From: Sindora glabra
Lineage: Eukaryota; Streptophyta; Magnoliopsida; Fabales; Fabaceae
Direction: 5' to 3'
DNA length: 64,000 bases
NCBI GenBank assembly: GCA_020226215.1
Contig: CM035226.1
Coordinates: 96,000,895 to 96,064,894, forward strand
Both the position numbers and the translations under genes were made by a program. Shown here piece by piece: positions 50,920 through 64,000 of the stretch. Numbering within the stretch: position 1 is the first letter of the stretch; each line of letters starts with the position of its first letter. The notes below the pieces were generated by a model that was not told where the DNA came from, searched no databases, and saw nothing but the letters and a program-made list of their open reading frames with translations.

Positions 50920-51660
50920 GTTAGTAGCAATAAAATTATTTTTTTCCATTATAATATTTTTCTTAAAAAAAAATGTAAATAATAATAGATTGAAAAATAA
51001 AGATAAATTAAGACCTATAATTTACAATGAACAAAAAATTTTAAATGAAAGGAAATATAGGATCACTTTTCTTATAATTTATTTAAGTTGCTTAAGGGCT
51101 AATGGTAAATTATAGTGAGAAGAACTAACATAACCATTTTTACAATAAACTTAAGTCATCCTAAGCAAAAATGGACACACTACTTATTTTCACTATAATT
51201 TCTAATCAGTTTGCACATTTTTACATTTTCTTGATATCCTTCTTAAGATGAAGCCCAAATGCTATAATTTACAATGAACAATAAACATGGCTTTTGAGGA
51301 TGTAAATAGTAGCAAAATAATAACAAATTATAGTGAAAAATGTAGCATATCTAATCTTGTAATGAACTCAAACCATCTAATGTAAAAATGAATACATTAC
51401 TTCTTTTTACTATAATTTCTCATCAATTTGCCAATATTTGCATTTTCTCAAAATCCTTCTTTAGATGGAACCCAATTGCTATAATTTACAATGAATAACA
51501 AAGATAACTTTTGTAGGTGTTGATTTTTGTAAATTGATGCAAAATTATACTAAAAAGGAGCAGCATATCTAGTTTTGCAATGAACTCTCTAATGCAAGAA
51601 TAAACATGCTACATCTTCTCATTAAAATTTCTCATTAGTTTTCCCATTGTTGATAAGGTA
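50920..51660. repeat. Tandem units of about 218 bp
   Basis: Units start near 51112, 51332 and 51549 with 'at.gtga.aa..agcatatcta', and a partial unit precedes them. Each contains 'actataatttctcatca.tttgc', 'ttttctc.atatccttctttagatg.a.ccca' and 'gctataatttacaatgaa'. They are diverged and have no coding frame. Confidence 0.75.
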
Positions 51661-54600
51661 TCACATATTACAAAAGGAAAGGGGGGACGAGATTTATAGG
51701 CGATATACAAATCTTTAGACACTAGCTGTTAATCAAAATCAACATATTATATATGTGAAATTTCATATAGATTGACTATTGATATATCTTGAAAAATCAT
51801 TATTTTTAGTTATTTTCTAATACACATTATTGTTAAATGCATGTAGTATTTAATGCACATTTAGAAATTGGTTATATGAAAAGAAAAAAAAACAATGTAG
51901 TATGTACTTCCATCCATCTTTTCATCTCTTAACACATATTTAGTATTATTTCTAATCTTTTTATCTCTTAATACAACTTATGCGCCCTATAATTGCCATC
52001 ATTGATGAATATTTATTACATATTAGTTGGCTATTAGTGTAACTTTAGGCATTTATAGGTTGAAAATATGACATGGTATTTGCTTTTGAAAAACTACGTT
52101 GATTTTTAATTGATAACTAATATTGTTTATCTCTTTTTTTCCTAAAAAACAAAACTACAAATTCCATATCTTAACATTTTTCTAGAAAAAAAATCCATAA
52201 AAACTTTTAGATCATCAATATAGTTTACAACAAAACAAATGCACAAAATCAATGATGGGTGGAATATGAGAACAACACACCTACCAATGCTACATACCTA
52301 GAAATGCTTCAAATATTATAATTATGCTAATTGTATCAAACTATAGATATCTTTTACTAATGATCATTTATTTGAGGGCAAAAAATAATAGTGATTTAAT
52401 GGGATACTTATGATCATAACATTCAAAGCTTTTCTAAATATATAGCAAGCATGGGTGTGTTGCCCTTTTAAACCATCTAAACTGATTATTAAACTAAAGC
52501 CAATGTCTTTGCTCAGTTGAAATAACAATTTAAGTTTTGGTGATTTTTCAATACTTTGTAAATGCCATCCTTGGTAAGTGCTTGCTACCATCTCTGCTAA
52601 ATACTTACTATTTATTACAAATTAGATACTAAGTGCAATACAGTTACACATTGGCCATGTCAAAAAAATCGATATGGTAACTTTATCACAAGTTTTCCAA
52701 TCTAACTCTTCATCTTTCCCTCCAATTTTTCAAAGCCACTTTGATTTTTTAATTAATAACTAATGTGACTTTTTTTATGCAATGGATACAAATTTTTTTA
52801 AACAACATTATCAACTTTATGCATGATGACATTTTTCGAATAATGGATACTAATTACAAATTATTTTTCTAACAACATTATTAACATGAACTAGTAAACA
52901 TTATATATAAACATTACAATTAATCATTTGATGTGATTTATAAATTATTATATACTATATGTTTCCTATAAGGCAATGATCAAACAAAAAGTATAGTAGA
53001 TCATCAGTATAGTTTACAATAGTGCTACCCATTCCTCATATTGAAGAAAATAAAATTATTGTCATAAATTTTTAGTTGTTAAAAAGATCTAATATATTTT
53101 TGTCATGTTGAAGTTCTCCACTTGATTCTACAAATATTACTCATTCATTCCTTGAAGTACTAGGTGGAAAATGAGGTCAACACATATGATTGATGCTACA
53201 AAGTTAGATATGCTTCAAATCTTATGTTGATAAGTTTCCTATTAGATTACATATATCTTATTTTAGCATCCCATCCTAGAAAAAGATAACTATAATTTGA
53301 TGAAAAATTCATAACTGTAAGTTATGAAGTATTTCTAATTGTGCAGCAACGATGGTGCATTGTCTTCATAAGCCACCTAAATAAAAATGAAGTGAAATAG
53401 AAATTTATAGATAGTAAGAGTAATAATAAAATTTAGTTATTAAAGGAAAATTGCTAAGTAATCATTTTATATTACCTAGAAAGATGATTTGAATGCCTTT
53501 TAATGATGGTTATAGGAAATTGATGTCCTAACTTTTTGATGTAATCCTTTATTGTAACCGACACACTAAGTTGCTCTTAATTTCAAAAATTTTATTGTGC
53601 CATTTGTCATATTGATTTTTTTTATTAGAATTGATGTCAGAAATTGGTTTTAATTGAAAAAAAGACTCACCATGACATCATATATGTCAATTTTCACATT
53701 AACCGACATTAATATCAATGTTATAGATTATCTTTTTAATGTTGGTAGTTTTAAAGCTTCAACATTGGTTTCCACTCAACATAATATATGCATCATTGTA
53801 AATCTAGTACTTTAACATTGGTTCTCAAATTGATGTGCAATATAAGTAACAATATCAATGTATAATTGATGTAATTATTATAAGAAATTGATGTATTTTC
53901 TTTTTACATTTCATGTTGGTTTTCAATAAAAATTAACATGAAATGTTTGCAGAATATTTTTTTTAATGTTGATTCTTCAAATCCTTGATAAAATATTTAC
54001 TGAACCTAACATCCTACCAAATATATATATTTTGAGTTAAAAACTTTGAAAGGTTATAACTTCATACTTGGTTGTCTATTCGGGGTAAATTTTATGTTTT
54101 ATGTAACTTTTCATGATCTATCCATTTGCAAATCTTGAAAAGGTTTTACTTTTCTTGGAATCACAAAAAAGGTTATTTCTATGGACTTTTTTCATTTTTT
54201 CTACCACTCATTGTCCTTAGCTAGTTTCAAATTCCTTACAACATTTTATTAGACACATAATAGGTATTTAAAATGCAAATGTAGCTTTATAAGTTATAGA
54301 AAGGAAATATTAATAAAAATCTCTTAAAAACTATGCAATAAGCATTTTTCATCATTATTCATCTAGCTTCAATCTTCACTGTAATATTTTATTAAACACA
54401 TAATAAGTATCTTAAAATTAGAAGGAAACACAAACTTGGTATATAGGAATCAAAAGCAAAAATTTCTCAAAAAATTTATGCAAAAAAATTAGAGAAATAG
54501 AAGAGACACGTATTTAAGAAATAGAAGTAAGAAAGGCGGCTCTCATGCATAGAACCCACTCTATGCTTGATGCTAGTTGAAGAAACATTAGTATCTTATT

Positions 54601-54754
54601 GATGTGTCATGGAGGATAAAGTGAGATATATTGTTTTTTGGAAAGAGTTGGATAGAGATGAGGATTGAGTTTTAAAGTTTGGAAACAAATGGGAAAGAGG
54701 ACAAGGGTGATGATAGTAAGGAGAAAAAAATATTTTCTTTATTTTATAGTGCAA

Positions 54755-55260
54755 AAAATGTCATTGTTCATATGACTTTAGATGTCAATTATTTTATGAA
54801 CTGATGTCTAAAGTTTTGTAGAGAGAAAAAAAATGAATAATTTATTAAAGAATTAACATCTAAAGTGTTATCATATTTTCAAAAATGTAATTGTTCATAT
54901 GACTTTAGACATTGGTTATTTTAGGAGTTGATGTCTAAAGTCTCATGAAAAGAAAAGACGATAGTTTTTTAAAAAATTAATGTGTAAACTATCCTTTATT
55001 TTAAAAAAATGGCACTATACACATGACTTTAGATGTTAGTTATTTTAGGAACCAATATTTAAATTCTAGCAAGAAGAAAAGATGATGATCTTTTAAACAA
55101 TTGACATCTAAAATATCATCATATTTTCAAAAATAGTGTTGTTCACATCATTTTAAACATCAATTATTTTAGAAACTAACATCTAAAGTCACACCAAAAG
55201 AAAAAATGAAGGTTTTTTTAAAGAATTGATGTATAAAGTTTTTTTATTGAATTAATGTGA
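54755..55260. repeat. Four tandem units of about 120 bp
   Basis: Units begin near 54757, 54890, 55009 and 55130 with 'atgt.attgttcatatgactttagat', then 'ttattttaggaactgatgtctaaagt' and an 'agaaaa.atgatg..ttttaaa.aattgacatctaaa' segment. They lie just inside the CACTA-like right end. Confidence 0.75.
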
Positions 55261-55395
55261 TAAGTTACACTTATTTAAGTGCCACTATGTCATTATATAC
55301 AATGATTTTCTCTTTAATTAACATTGATATGCCAATTATTAAGGGTAAATTTGTAGTAATATGTGGCAATATTGTAGGCCAAATCTACAGTAGTG

Positions 55396-58300
55396 TCATT
55401 AAATATCCAATGTGTCTTGGATCATTTTTGGGTACTTGTTCATTTTAATTTGTACAACAAATAAGTCTATCTATCTCTTGTAAATATTCAATAGGTCACC
55501 TGTTTGAATAAATAATATATTCTATAATTAATCTATTATTAATAAAAAATAAATATTATAATATCTATAAGGATATTGTGATAGTTTATTTAAGATGAAT
55601 AATTCTAAAAAAATAATTAACTTTACATTAATTTATTAAGATATTTTGAAGTAATATTTTTTTATTTTATAATATTAGTTTGTACATTACAAGAGTATTG
55701 GATCATAATATAAATGGTTAAATATTGTTCATAGGTTGAACTAATAAGATCCTTAGTTAACAAAGTCAATAATGATATAATTCACATTTATTCTAAAACT
55801 AATGTAGAAAGTATTGATGGATCAAAACAAAGTATGGATGTGAATGGAAAAATAGATATGATTCATAATTATTAGATGTAATTATTATTAATAAGAAAAG
55901 AATAATTTTTTATTTAAAAAAATTTAAAATTATATTGGTATTAGTAAATCCAAAAAAATTTATTTTTTATTTTTAATCAAGTCTTGTCAGATTCTTGTTA
56001 GGTCCAAATCAAATTCAATTTTGGTTAACCCATTACATTGCCATCCCTAAAGTCTCATTCTTGTGCATGAATTCATAAACATGCTTAGTATTCTAAAAAA
56101 AATGCTTTCTATAATTACTATTGCAAATTATATTGACATCCTTTAAAGTTTGACCTAATTACACATGGTACCTTTTATTTTTCATTAATATACACATCTA
56201 GCCATTGAATTATTTTCCACCATTATGAATGTAATAGCATCAAACTTTTGAATTGTAATTTCTTCTTTAGTGTTTTCATTTTTTCATTGGAAGACCATTT
56301 CCCTTACATTTTTATGTACTAGTGTGCTCTTTCTTAAAAGAATAAAAGCATTCCTTCCATTTTTTTATGTATAATTGTATTGTAAATTTTGTACATAAAA
56401 TTATAGGATAATTCCTTTGGCTTTAAGGGTTGATATCTAGAAATGGAGTTGTAGTTAAAAAGTCAATGCCATTATATTTCATCATTGTAGAAGTAAATTA
56501 GAATGATAAAATGTATAATTTCGAAAAATGAGGGTTCTCGATTGTAATTGGACCAAACCTTAGACGAAGACAAGATAATTTGCCCTAATTAAAATTTCAA
56601 GAGTCATAAGTCATTGTTTATTTTTATGACCGGAACCAATTGGAAAATATTTCTAGTCCTAAGGTAATGTTGAAAATCTTAATACTACATTCTTTCATAT
56701 TTTGATAAATTAAAAAATTACCTTTTTAATTTTACAATTCACTCGATTATAATGTTAAAATATCTAACTTGTCTAAGTATAAAAAGTAATACTAAGATCT
56801 TATAATATGTTTAGATGTGAGAGAATGAAATGGAATGAAAGGGAAGAAAATATTATGTCATAATTTTTTCCTTATTTGATTCTTTTATTAATGAGGTGAA
56901 GAGATTGAATGTTTATGACTTATCATTGAAAGTCTTCCAACCCTTTCACTATTCACTATTTTGTGCTCATTTAATTTGGGATAATTTAAAGAACTTATTT
57001 TAAATATTTGAATATGATGGAAGCTCCCTCTTAACCATTCATCCTCCTCTCATTTTATATTCTTTCATCATCTTTCCTTTGGTTTTCCATTTAACTCCCA
57101 AACATATCATAAATTTATTGCGGCAAGAAGAAATATTATGCAATGAAACATATAAATTTAACCTTTTATTAAAATTATTTCAAGTTGGTAGCACTAATAA
57201 AATAAATTATAAGTGACTCAATTTTGATACTTTAAATCACAAGTGTCCAAAAAATCATGCTATATTAGATATGTGTGTGTGTTTGTGTGTGTGGAAATTG
57301 TATTTTGTCTTCAATTTTTTTTTTGGATATTTGGGCTCTTCTAGATTACAAAATTGAATTTTAGAAGATAAAGGAAAACATTAACCTTTGATGACAAAAT
57401 TAAAACTTCTCAATTGAAAATAATTTTTATATTTGTAATTATCAATTTTTTTAATTTTCTTGCTAAGTGTTCTAATATAATTTCTAAAGAATATTGATCT
57501 TTTTTTATTGTGGTTAAAAGAATAATGAATTGGAAAAACAAAAACTCTAAAGGAGAGTTAAAACTCGATAATAGTCATTAATACTTAACAACAACAATTA
57601 TACAAATTATTTGGAACGAAAATTAATTATATATTAGTGGTTTAGTTTATAATTTACAATTGTTATTATACATTAATTGGGTAGTTATGTTATCTCTTCC
57701 ATGGTTCTATATTGCAGTTGTGGCTGCAATTGTGATTACGTTGTGATTCGCAAAATTATAAGTAAATAAAAAAAATACAATCATTACAACACAAAATTAC
57801 AAAAAATCATAAATATGATATGATCTGCAGCTAAGATATTGTGATCATGGAGCATAATTTAATTCCTAGATCTCTTCTAACAACTAAACAACTTCGTAAT
57901 ATTGCCATTTTTAAAGTGAGATGTAATTCTCTTATTACTTATATCTTAATTTTCACAACTTCATGCATTTGAATTCCAATTATTAGCCAGGCAAAGCACA
58001 TTACTATTCTAGGTGATGCAATTTGCTCTCCAGCAAACAAGTCCTCATCACATGGTCCCAAAGATAAAAACATCACTCTAATTTGATAATTACTTAGGAT
58101 CAGGGATTTAAATTTTATTTTGTAATTGCAATGTTGTGATTCCAAACTTTACTGCATTCATGTTTGTTTGTCATTTACATTATAATGGTCACAATTTTTC
58201 GTATTTATCAGCAATTTAGAACCATGGGATTGATTATCTTCGTGAAAATCAAGGGCATGAAATAAAAAATGAAAATAAAAAACTTAGTGGACCAAACTTT

Positions 58301-61300
58301 GGGAATATGCGAGAAGTTTGTGTTGTCAAATGCAGAAAACCAAACAATGAAATAATTAAATATCAATATTTTATTTTGAGTATGACCCGATGTACCTTAA
58401 TTTACAAACGTTGATAGCATATTCTTCTTTTCAGTGGGAAGCTAGAATTATTATATATGTAAAGCAAAAATCGAATACCCAGTGGAGAGTATAATCGGTA
58501 ATAAGTTTCTACATTGCAATTTGTAATCATATTATTAACCATAATGTTGCTATTATGTATCGTAGCATATCTACGATTTTTTATAATTTTGTAACATAAC
58601 GATCACATTTTTTTATATTTATCTACAATTTTACTAATAACAGGAAGATTACAATTATAACTACAACTGCAATTTAGGATCATGGCCTATACATTGCAAA
58701 GTGTTGTCAAACAGAAAAAAGGGAAAATAAAGGCAAGCATGTGGGAATGACTCTGGCTGAGTTTTTGATGTCATGATGCATTTGTTTTGCAGGAGGCCTG
58801 GCCGTGGTTTAATAATATCTTCGACAACTCAATATCTTGAAACCATTTACTCTTTGCATTATTGAGAAAGGAATGGACCACAAGCAATGTACCGAGAAGG
58901 AATGAGCTACTATGCCTTATCAATCAAAATCTCATCTATTTGTATATCAATGAAATAGTGATATGTTACATATACGCCTTATCATTAAAAAATGATGATC
59001 AAAATTATAATTATGAAGAAAAATAACTTTCTCTCAAAAATTAAAAAAAAAAGAAAGTTATCTTTCATAACTTATATTTAACAAAAAAAAGTATAAAATA
59101 ATTTTTATTCTTTTAATATTTTATAACTGTATTTCAAGAAAGTTATTTTTTGCTAAAATGAAAGAAAGAATAATTAGCTTATGAGCTCTTCTGGGGCTTA
59201 ATTAAACATGGGATTCTAAATAAGTAATATTTTACATTCGTCTTATATTTTATTAAAATGGTATGGCATCTGTTAATCAGTGTCTTGGGGCAGCAGTTGT
59301 AATATTTAATTGTATTATAAATATACCATTATTATATGTATCTTCTAAATTTTATAAAAAAATTCAAAATGAATTAAATAAATGTATATAATATTTAGTA
59401 AAAAGTATGCTTTGATGTAATTTGAATGCTTCCTAATCGGTGTTCTTGAAGCAACGAGAGCCAAATGACATTATAATCAGAAAAAGGGGTAGTAAATCAT
59501 CAAGAAAACTTATCCATAAATCATTAATTAGGGCTTACTGACCATTTGGATGGCAGAGGAAATTCTGTTTAAGTCCAATATATTTTCTATAAAGAGAGAA
59601 AAATGCATGAGGTTCCGTGATATAATTATGATCCCTATACACTGTTTATTTTCTACCAAGGTGATCATAAATTATGTCTATAAATCAGTAAGAAACATAC
59701 GAACAATTAAAATTGTGTATTCACAAGAATTATTGAGTATTTGTGTGCAAGATCTCAAATCCTATTACACATATCGCACGAATCTAAATTCTAGAGTACG
59801 CATTCATAATATAACTGGCGTTACTCTTTGGAAAAACCCAACACAGGAGATGCATTAGTATTCAATCTTAAAAATATTATTTTGTACTGTATTCGAAGGT
59901 TAAATTCAGAATTTTAGATGCATTTGTTAAATTGGTTATCACTGCTATTATTAGAAAAAAACATAGTAATGATATATTGGTCGAAAAGATTAAATCAATA
60001 CAAGTTCCTTGGATTAAACGATGATATTATTATTATTATTATTAAACTCGTAGGTGAATGAAAAACATATCAGTGGATGCAATTTCTTATTCAATTTGGG
60101 ACATTTTGTCACTCATTTGTTGATTTATTTAAATTTTGTTGCATTGAATCTATATAAATTTTTTTTAAAAATATTGATACATCTACTTTTTTTCATAATA
60201 AAACATTCAATTATATATATATATTATTAATTCTTCATTGATCTCATGGGAAGTCTGACGTATAAAGCTTCAAAGTAGACTTCAATGTAGAACTGTCCAT
60301 GGTCAAGTGACCCTCATTGAGCTTGAAAATAATATAGGGGTCGAACATTTACTGTAAAGTTTGACGATTAACTGAATTTTCTTTAATTAATTTTTGTGCT
60401 TTGGACTATGATTCTATACACTGGATTAGTCTAGCCCGATTTTATAAATTTATTTTCATAAATACAGGTATATATTAAAATTTAATTATTTTTAATTTTT
60501 TATTTATCTAAATATTTTACATATTTAAATATACATTTTTATGTATTTGATATTTTCACATAATCAATGCTTGTTACATGATATTGTTATCACATTTGAA
60601 TTTACACTCTCTCAAAATAAATCACAGATAATAATATAATAATGGACATAAAAAGTGAGAATTCAAGTATAAAACAATTAACATGTAAAAATTATTACTT
60701 AATTTTATATACACTAAAAATTCAAATTGTGTGAAGTTACCATGTCATTCATGTGATTTAATTTTTTTAAAAAAATAATAGGAGAGATAAATTATAATAT
60801 CAAAATGTCTTGAATTTGACCTAAATATCAAAATAATATCGAGTCGCGTTGAACAACTACGTAGCCCAAACTGTAATTGAAAATGTCGGCAACACATGTG
60901 ATTCTGATGAACAAAACGACAAGGACATTAATTAGCAGAATGGCCAGAGTGGGTATCCAAATAAATTGCCCATTTGAAGCTATGAACTTTAAATTTAGTG
61001 AAAGTGATGGTCAAATAATTTGACAAAGATAATAAGAACTTTTGTGGTTGGCTGCAAAAGAAGAAAGTGAAGCAAATAAAGATTGCTTTGAAAAAAGAAA
61101 GCGAAGCAATGAAGGCCATGTTAGTAACATGTGAGGATTGTCGTTCTCCCATGTGAACTTATTGAGCTTCTTTTCTAATTGATGTTCTATCCAACAAGCT
61201 TTCCCTCTTTTTTTTTTGGCTCTGAAAATGTACTTTTTGATATAAACTTTGCTAAGGTTGGGTATTATGTATTATTGTGCATACACTTTCTACATTGATT

Positions 61301-61792
61301 TAATATCAATGCTGATTTTCATATGCATAGAACTGTGACCATTTCTTTATGGGAAATACAATACAAAATTGTTTAATAACATTAAACATTGATTTTTATT
61401 AACAATTGATGTCTAATTTATATACCTCTTCGATTGATAAAAATAACTAGCATGGTATGTTATTCCCCCCAACCTTTGCCCCTTACCCCTAATGTTAGGA
61501 AAAATTAATCAAAACACCTCAAATGTGCATAGCAAAATTTTTATTTTTTATTCGGCAAAATCCTAGATAATGTTGTTTTTGAATCAATTCATAGTTTATT
61601 GTATAACTCAAAATAGGATTAAAGTTAGAGTTTTAGTTATATCTTCATGAGAGATGTTTGTAGAATTGTTGATCATCAAATGAGAGGTTGATCTCCAATA
61701 CCAACGGCGATCCACACAAATTAGATTGATCCAAGCCTCCACCAATATTCATAAGAATGGTAGAGTGGAAAATTTAACTCCTTCAACCAATA
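55396..61792. other. Intergenic sequence, no gene seen
   Basis: No frame here shows a domain, exon series or conserved motif. That includes 57939-58145 and 60928-61152 on the minus strand and 59550-59858 on the plus strand. The segments 57698-57860, 58085-58250 and 58505-58690 share 'ttgcaattgtgatta'-like and 'caatttagaaccatgg'-like wording and may be decayed MITEs. I could not define ends. A (TATTAT)n stretch lies near 60027-60044. Confidence 0.45.
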
Positions 61793-63880
61793 CTACAACA
61801 AATTAATACTTGCACCTTGAATTATGCCATAAAAATTCAAAAATTATAGTCATTTTATCTCTTGCCATGGGGACAAAAAATTTCAAACAAATGTACCAAA
61901 AAACTAAAAGATTTATGTAATAGGAAAACATTTTCCATGGCAAAGTATCACTTGTGATATTGAAAAACTATACTTGTGGCAAAATGAGTTATGAGAACAC
62001 ATACTTTATGTCAAAGATTCACCTGTACTACAAAAAAATTTTACTCATGAAAAAATATTACTTATACCACAAATCAAGTTATAACAACACATTCCTTATG
62101 ACAAAGCATCATTTGTACCATAAATTAAATTATATGTACATATTCCTTGCAATAAAGTATCATCTGCTCTATCATATAAGTAAGAAAAACTTACTTATAA
62201 CAAAGTATTATTTTTAACATGAATTAATTCTATGGATAAAATAAAGTATTACTTATAACAAAGTATTACCATTTTTAGTAACTATATATATATATATGAA
62301 AGGATATTTATAATAGGTACAACATGCTGCGATATATTAGACAATAAAAAAATATAAATATTTATATATTATGGGTGTTTAACAAATAGTTAATTCATCA
62401 CTTAAGTTATAAGCCTTTAACTAACCGACCAAGTGTTTTAGGAATTTAGTCAATAACTTATTTGATCAACTCATTGGTCCATAATCAATCAAAATAAAAA
62501 CATTGTAAAACTTAGCATTTTCAATTAGTCGATTTACAAAATATATGTGAAAAGATAGAATTGCCCATAAATTGTATAATTACATATATTTATTATTTTT
62601 CTTAAAATAATAAATATAGGAGTTGAACTTTAAACCTTAAAATATGTAAGAAAGAGCTTAACTATTAAGCTTTTAAACATTTTTGTTTACATATGTACCA
62701 AATTTAATACCTATTAGAATGTAACAATTTTTCTAAATAATAAATAACCATTTAAATTTAAAATTAATATATACCAAAAGATAAATATTATAGTATCACT
62801 ACAAAAATTGATATGTATGCCACAAATCATGTCATGGAAATTAAAAAAATCATGGTAATTTTATCTCTTATCATGAGAATAAAAAAAATTTAAACAAATG
62901 TGTAAAAAAACTAAAAAAATTATGGCACAAAAAAACTTTACTCATGGTAAAATATCACTTATACCATGAACTAAGTTTAGAAACATATTTCCCATGACAA
63001 AGTATCATTTATGCTATAAAAAAACTTTACTCATGGCAAAATATCACTAGTGCCACAAACTAAGATATGGAAACACATTCATTGTCATGAAATATCACTT
63101 GTAATATGGAAAATTTTTTATTTGTGATAAAATATTACTTGTACAACAAACCAAGCTATAAAAATACATTCCTTATGGCAAAATATCACTTATGTATAAA
63201 TTAAGTTATGTGAACACAAAGTAAAACTTGTTCTACCATATAAGTTAGAAAATTTTATCCATAGTAAAGTATTACTTATACTATGAATTAATTCTATAGA
63301 TAAGATTATAGCTAAATACACCATTTCTATAGTGACTATACATATAAGGTGAAACATGTTTTAATATAGTAGATAATAAAAAAATACAAATATTTATATG
63401 TTGTGGGATTTAACAAATAGCTAATTTATCACTTGAGTTAAAGGCTTTTAACTAATTGACTGAGTTAAGCAATTATTTCAGGAATTTGGTAGGTAGCTCA
63501 TTTGATACATTGATTGGCCTTAATCAATGATAATAAAAAGGTTATAAAACTTAACATTTTTAATTAGTCAATTCATAAATTATATGTAAAAATGCAAAAC
63601 TACCCATATATTGTATAATTATTTATACTTATTATTTTTTCTTAAAATAATAGAGATAGAAGTTGAACTCCAAATCTTAAGATATGTAAAAAAGAGCTTA
63701 ACTATTAAGCTCCTAAGCATTTTAGTTTATATATGTACCAAGTCTAATATCTATTAAAATATAATAGTTTTTCATAAATAATAAGTAACCATTTGACTTT
63801 TCATCAATTGAATTTACATAATAAAATTAATATATATTAATAAAATAAATATTATAATATATTAAAGATTGCGTGATATA
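61793..63880. repeat. Tandem duplication of a unit of about 1.04 kb with internal short repeats
   Basis: Copy 1 (about 61793-62796) and copy 2 (about 62797-63880) share order and wording throughout, for example 'aaagagcttaactattaagc' at 62651 and 63691, and 'attttatctctt' at 61852 and 62858. Each copy starts near 'tactacaa'/'cactacaaaaa'. It first runs through several degenerate copies, of about 60-70 bp each, of 'catggcaaaatatcacttgtaccacaaac.aagttatg.aaacacattcc', then through about 500 bp of unique sequence. The open frame at 61954-62217 is an artefact of the short repeats. The origin may be transposon subterminal sequence. Confidence 0.8.
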
Positions 63881-64000
63881 ATTATTTAATGAATTTAAAT
63901 TCCTCACAAATTAAAAATTAATATGATTAACCTATGTACATGCATATACAATAATTTTTCCAATTCATAGTTTGGTCCTACTTTGAAAATATTGCTTAAA
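63881..64000. other. Window end, no feature seen
   Basis: AT-rich sequence with no recognisable signal. Confidence 0.4.

Larger units (their letters stand above)
49857..55395. mobile_element. Candidate CACTA-type element, non-coding; right end better supported than left
   Basis: The right end reads ...CAAATCTACAGTAGTG, that is CACTACTGTAGATTTG on the minus strand, a CACTA-type terminus. It is preceded by several copies of a 'ctttagatgtcaattattttaggaact' motif, as expected of subterminal repeats. A possible left end, CACTACTTATTAATTTG, lies at 49857 and is followed by 'acattagttg' motifs. The 3-bp flanks (acc/tca) do not match, so the pairing of ends is uncertain. No transposase frame is visible. 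Confidence 0.4.

Noticed and set aside
54755..55260. CRISPR-like regular repeats
   Set aside because: Units of about 120 bp are diverged along their whole length with no constant-repeat and unique-spacer structure, and the genome is a plant nuclear one.
59550..59858. 102-codon plus-strand frame, the longest in its region
   Set aside because: No domain, no flanking exons and no similarity to anything I recognise. It is a plausible chance frame.
61954..62217. 87-codon Tyr/Lys-rich frame
   Set aside because: It arises from degenerate short tandem repeats of about 65 bp and is not conserved in the second 1.04-kb copy.

Overview
This is a very AT-rich, gene-poor stretch of a nuclear plant genome, most likely a eudicot. 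The evidence is a 13-exon plant-type glycoside hydrolase family 1 (GH1) gene with GT-AG introns, plant TATA boxes, Ty1/copia and Ty3/gypsy remnants, an Au-like SINE and a hAT MITE. The species cannot be named from the sequence alone. No bacterial genes, rRNA genes, CRISPR arrays or convincing tRNA genes were seen.

The only real gene family is a small cluster of secreted beta-glucosidase (GH1) genes, all on the minus strand. Copy B (41012-48528) is intact. Its 13 exons sum to 1515 bp with every phase consistent, encoding a 504-residue preprotein with a signal peptide and both catalytic glutamates. Copy A (about 2729-12660) keeps 12 recognisable exons but is dead: stops in exons 2 and 9, a lost donor and a lost acceptor, a 1-bp deletion in exon 7, a SINE inside exon 4, and no exon 13. 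Copy C (34170-35229) keeps only the last two exons and part of exon 11, with a stop, a 1-bp deletion and Glu-to-Lys at the nucleophile. Homology between A and B runs from about 500 to 15310 (A) and 40610 to 49640 (B). The cluster therefore arose by segmental duplication followed by decay, and copy B is probably the only working enzyme.

Layout, left to right: 0.5-0.7 kb, shared 3' flank; 0.73-2.4 kb, an insertion with about 470-bp direct terminal repeats replacing exon 13 of A; 2.7-12.7 kb, pseudogene A; 13.3-14.9 kb, a gypsy-type solo LTR in its upstream region; 16.1-18 kb, a five-unit tandem array; 18.95-19.4 kb, a hAT-like MITE; 21.5-22.8 kb, a second gypsy-type LTR; 23-28 kb, non-coding; 28.0-33.8 kb, a nearly full-length decayed copia element with both LTRs and a primer-binding site; 34.2-35.2 kb, pseudogene fragment C; 35.3-37.6 kb, a gypsy integrase tail plus 3' LTR; 38-40.3 kb, LTR-like sequence with three tandem units; 41.0-48.6 kb, gene B; 49.9-55.4 kb, a repeat-rich block ending in a CACTA-like terminus; 55.4-61.8 kb, no gene seen; 61.8-63.9 kb, a tandem duplication of about 1.04 kb.

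The most interesting structure is intragenic. A partial exon 9 duplication, joined at a 3-bp microhomology, is shared by A and B. In gene B, exon 2 has been locally duplicated with one half inverted, a fold-back signature of template switching or of an assembly error. I did not find a wholly unknown biological system.
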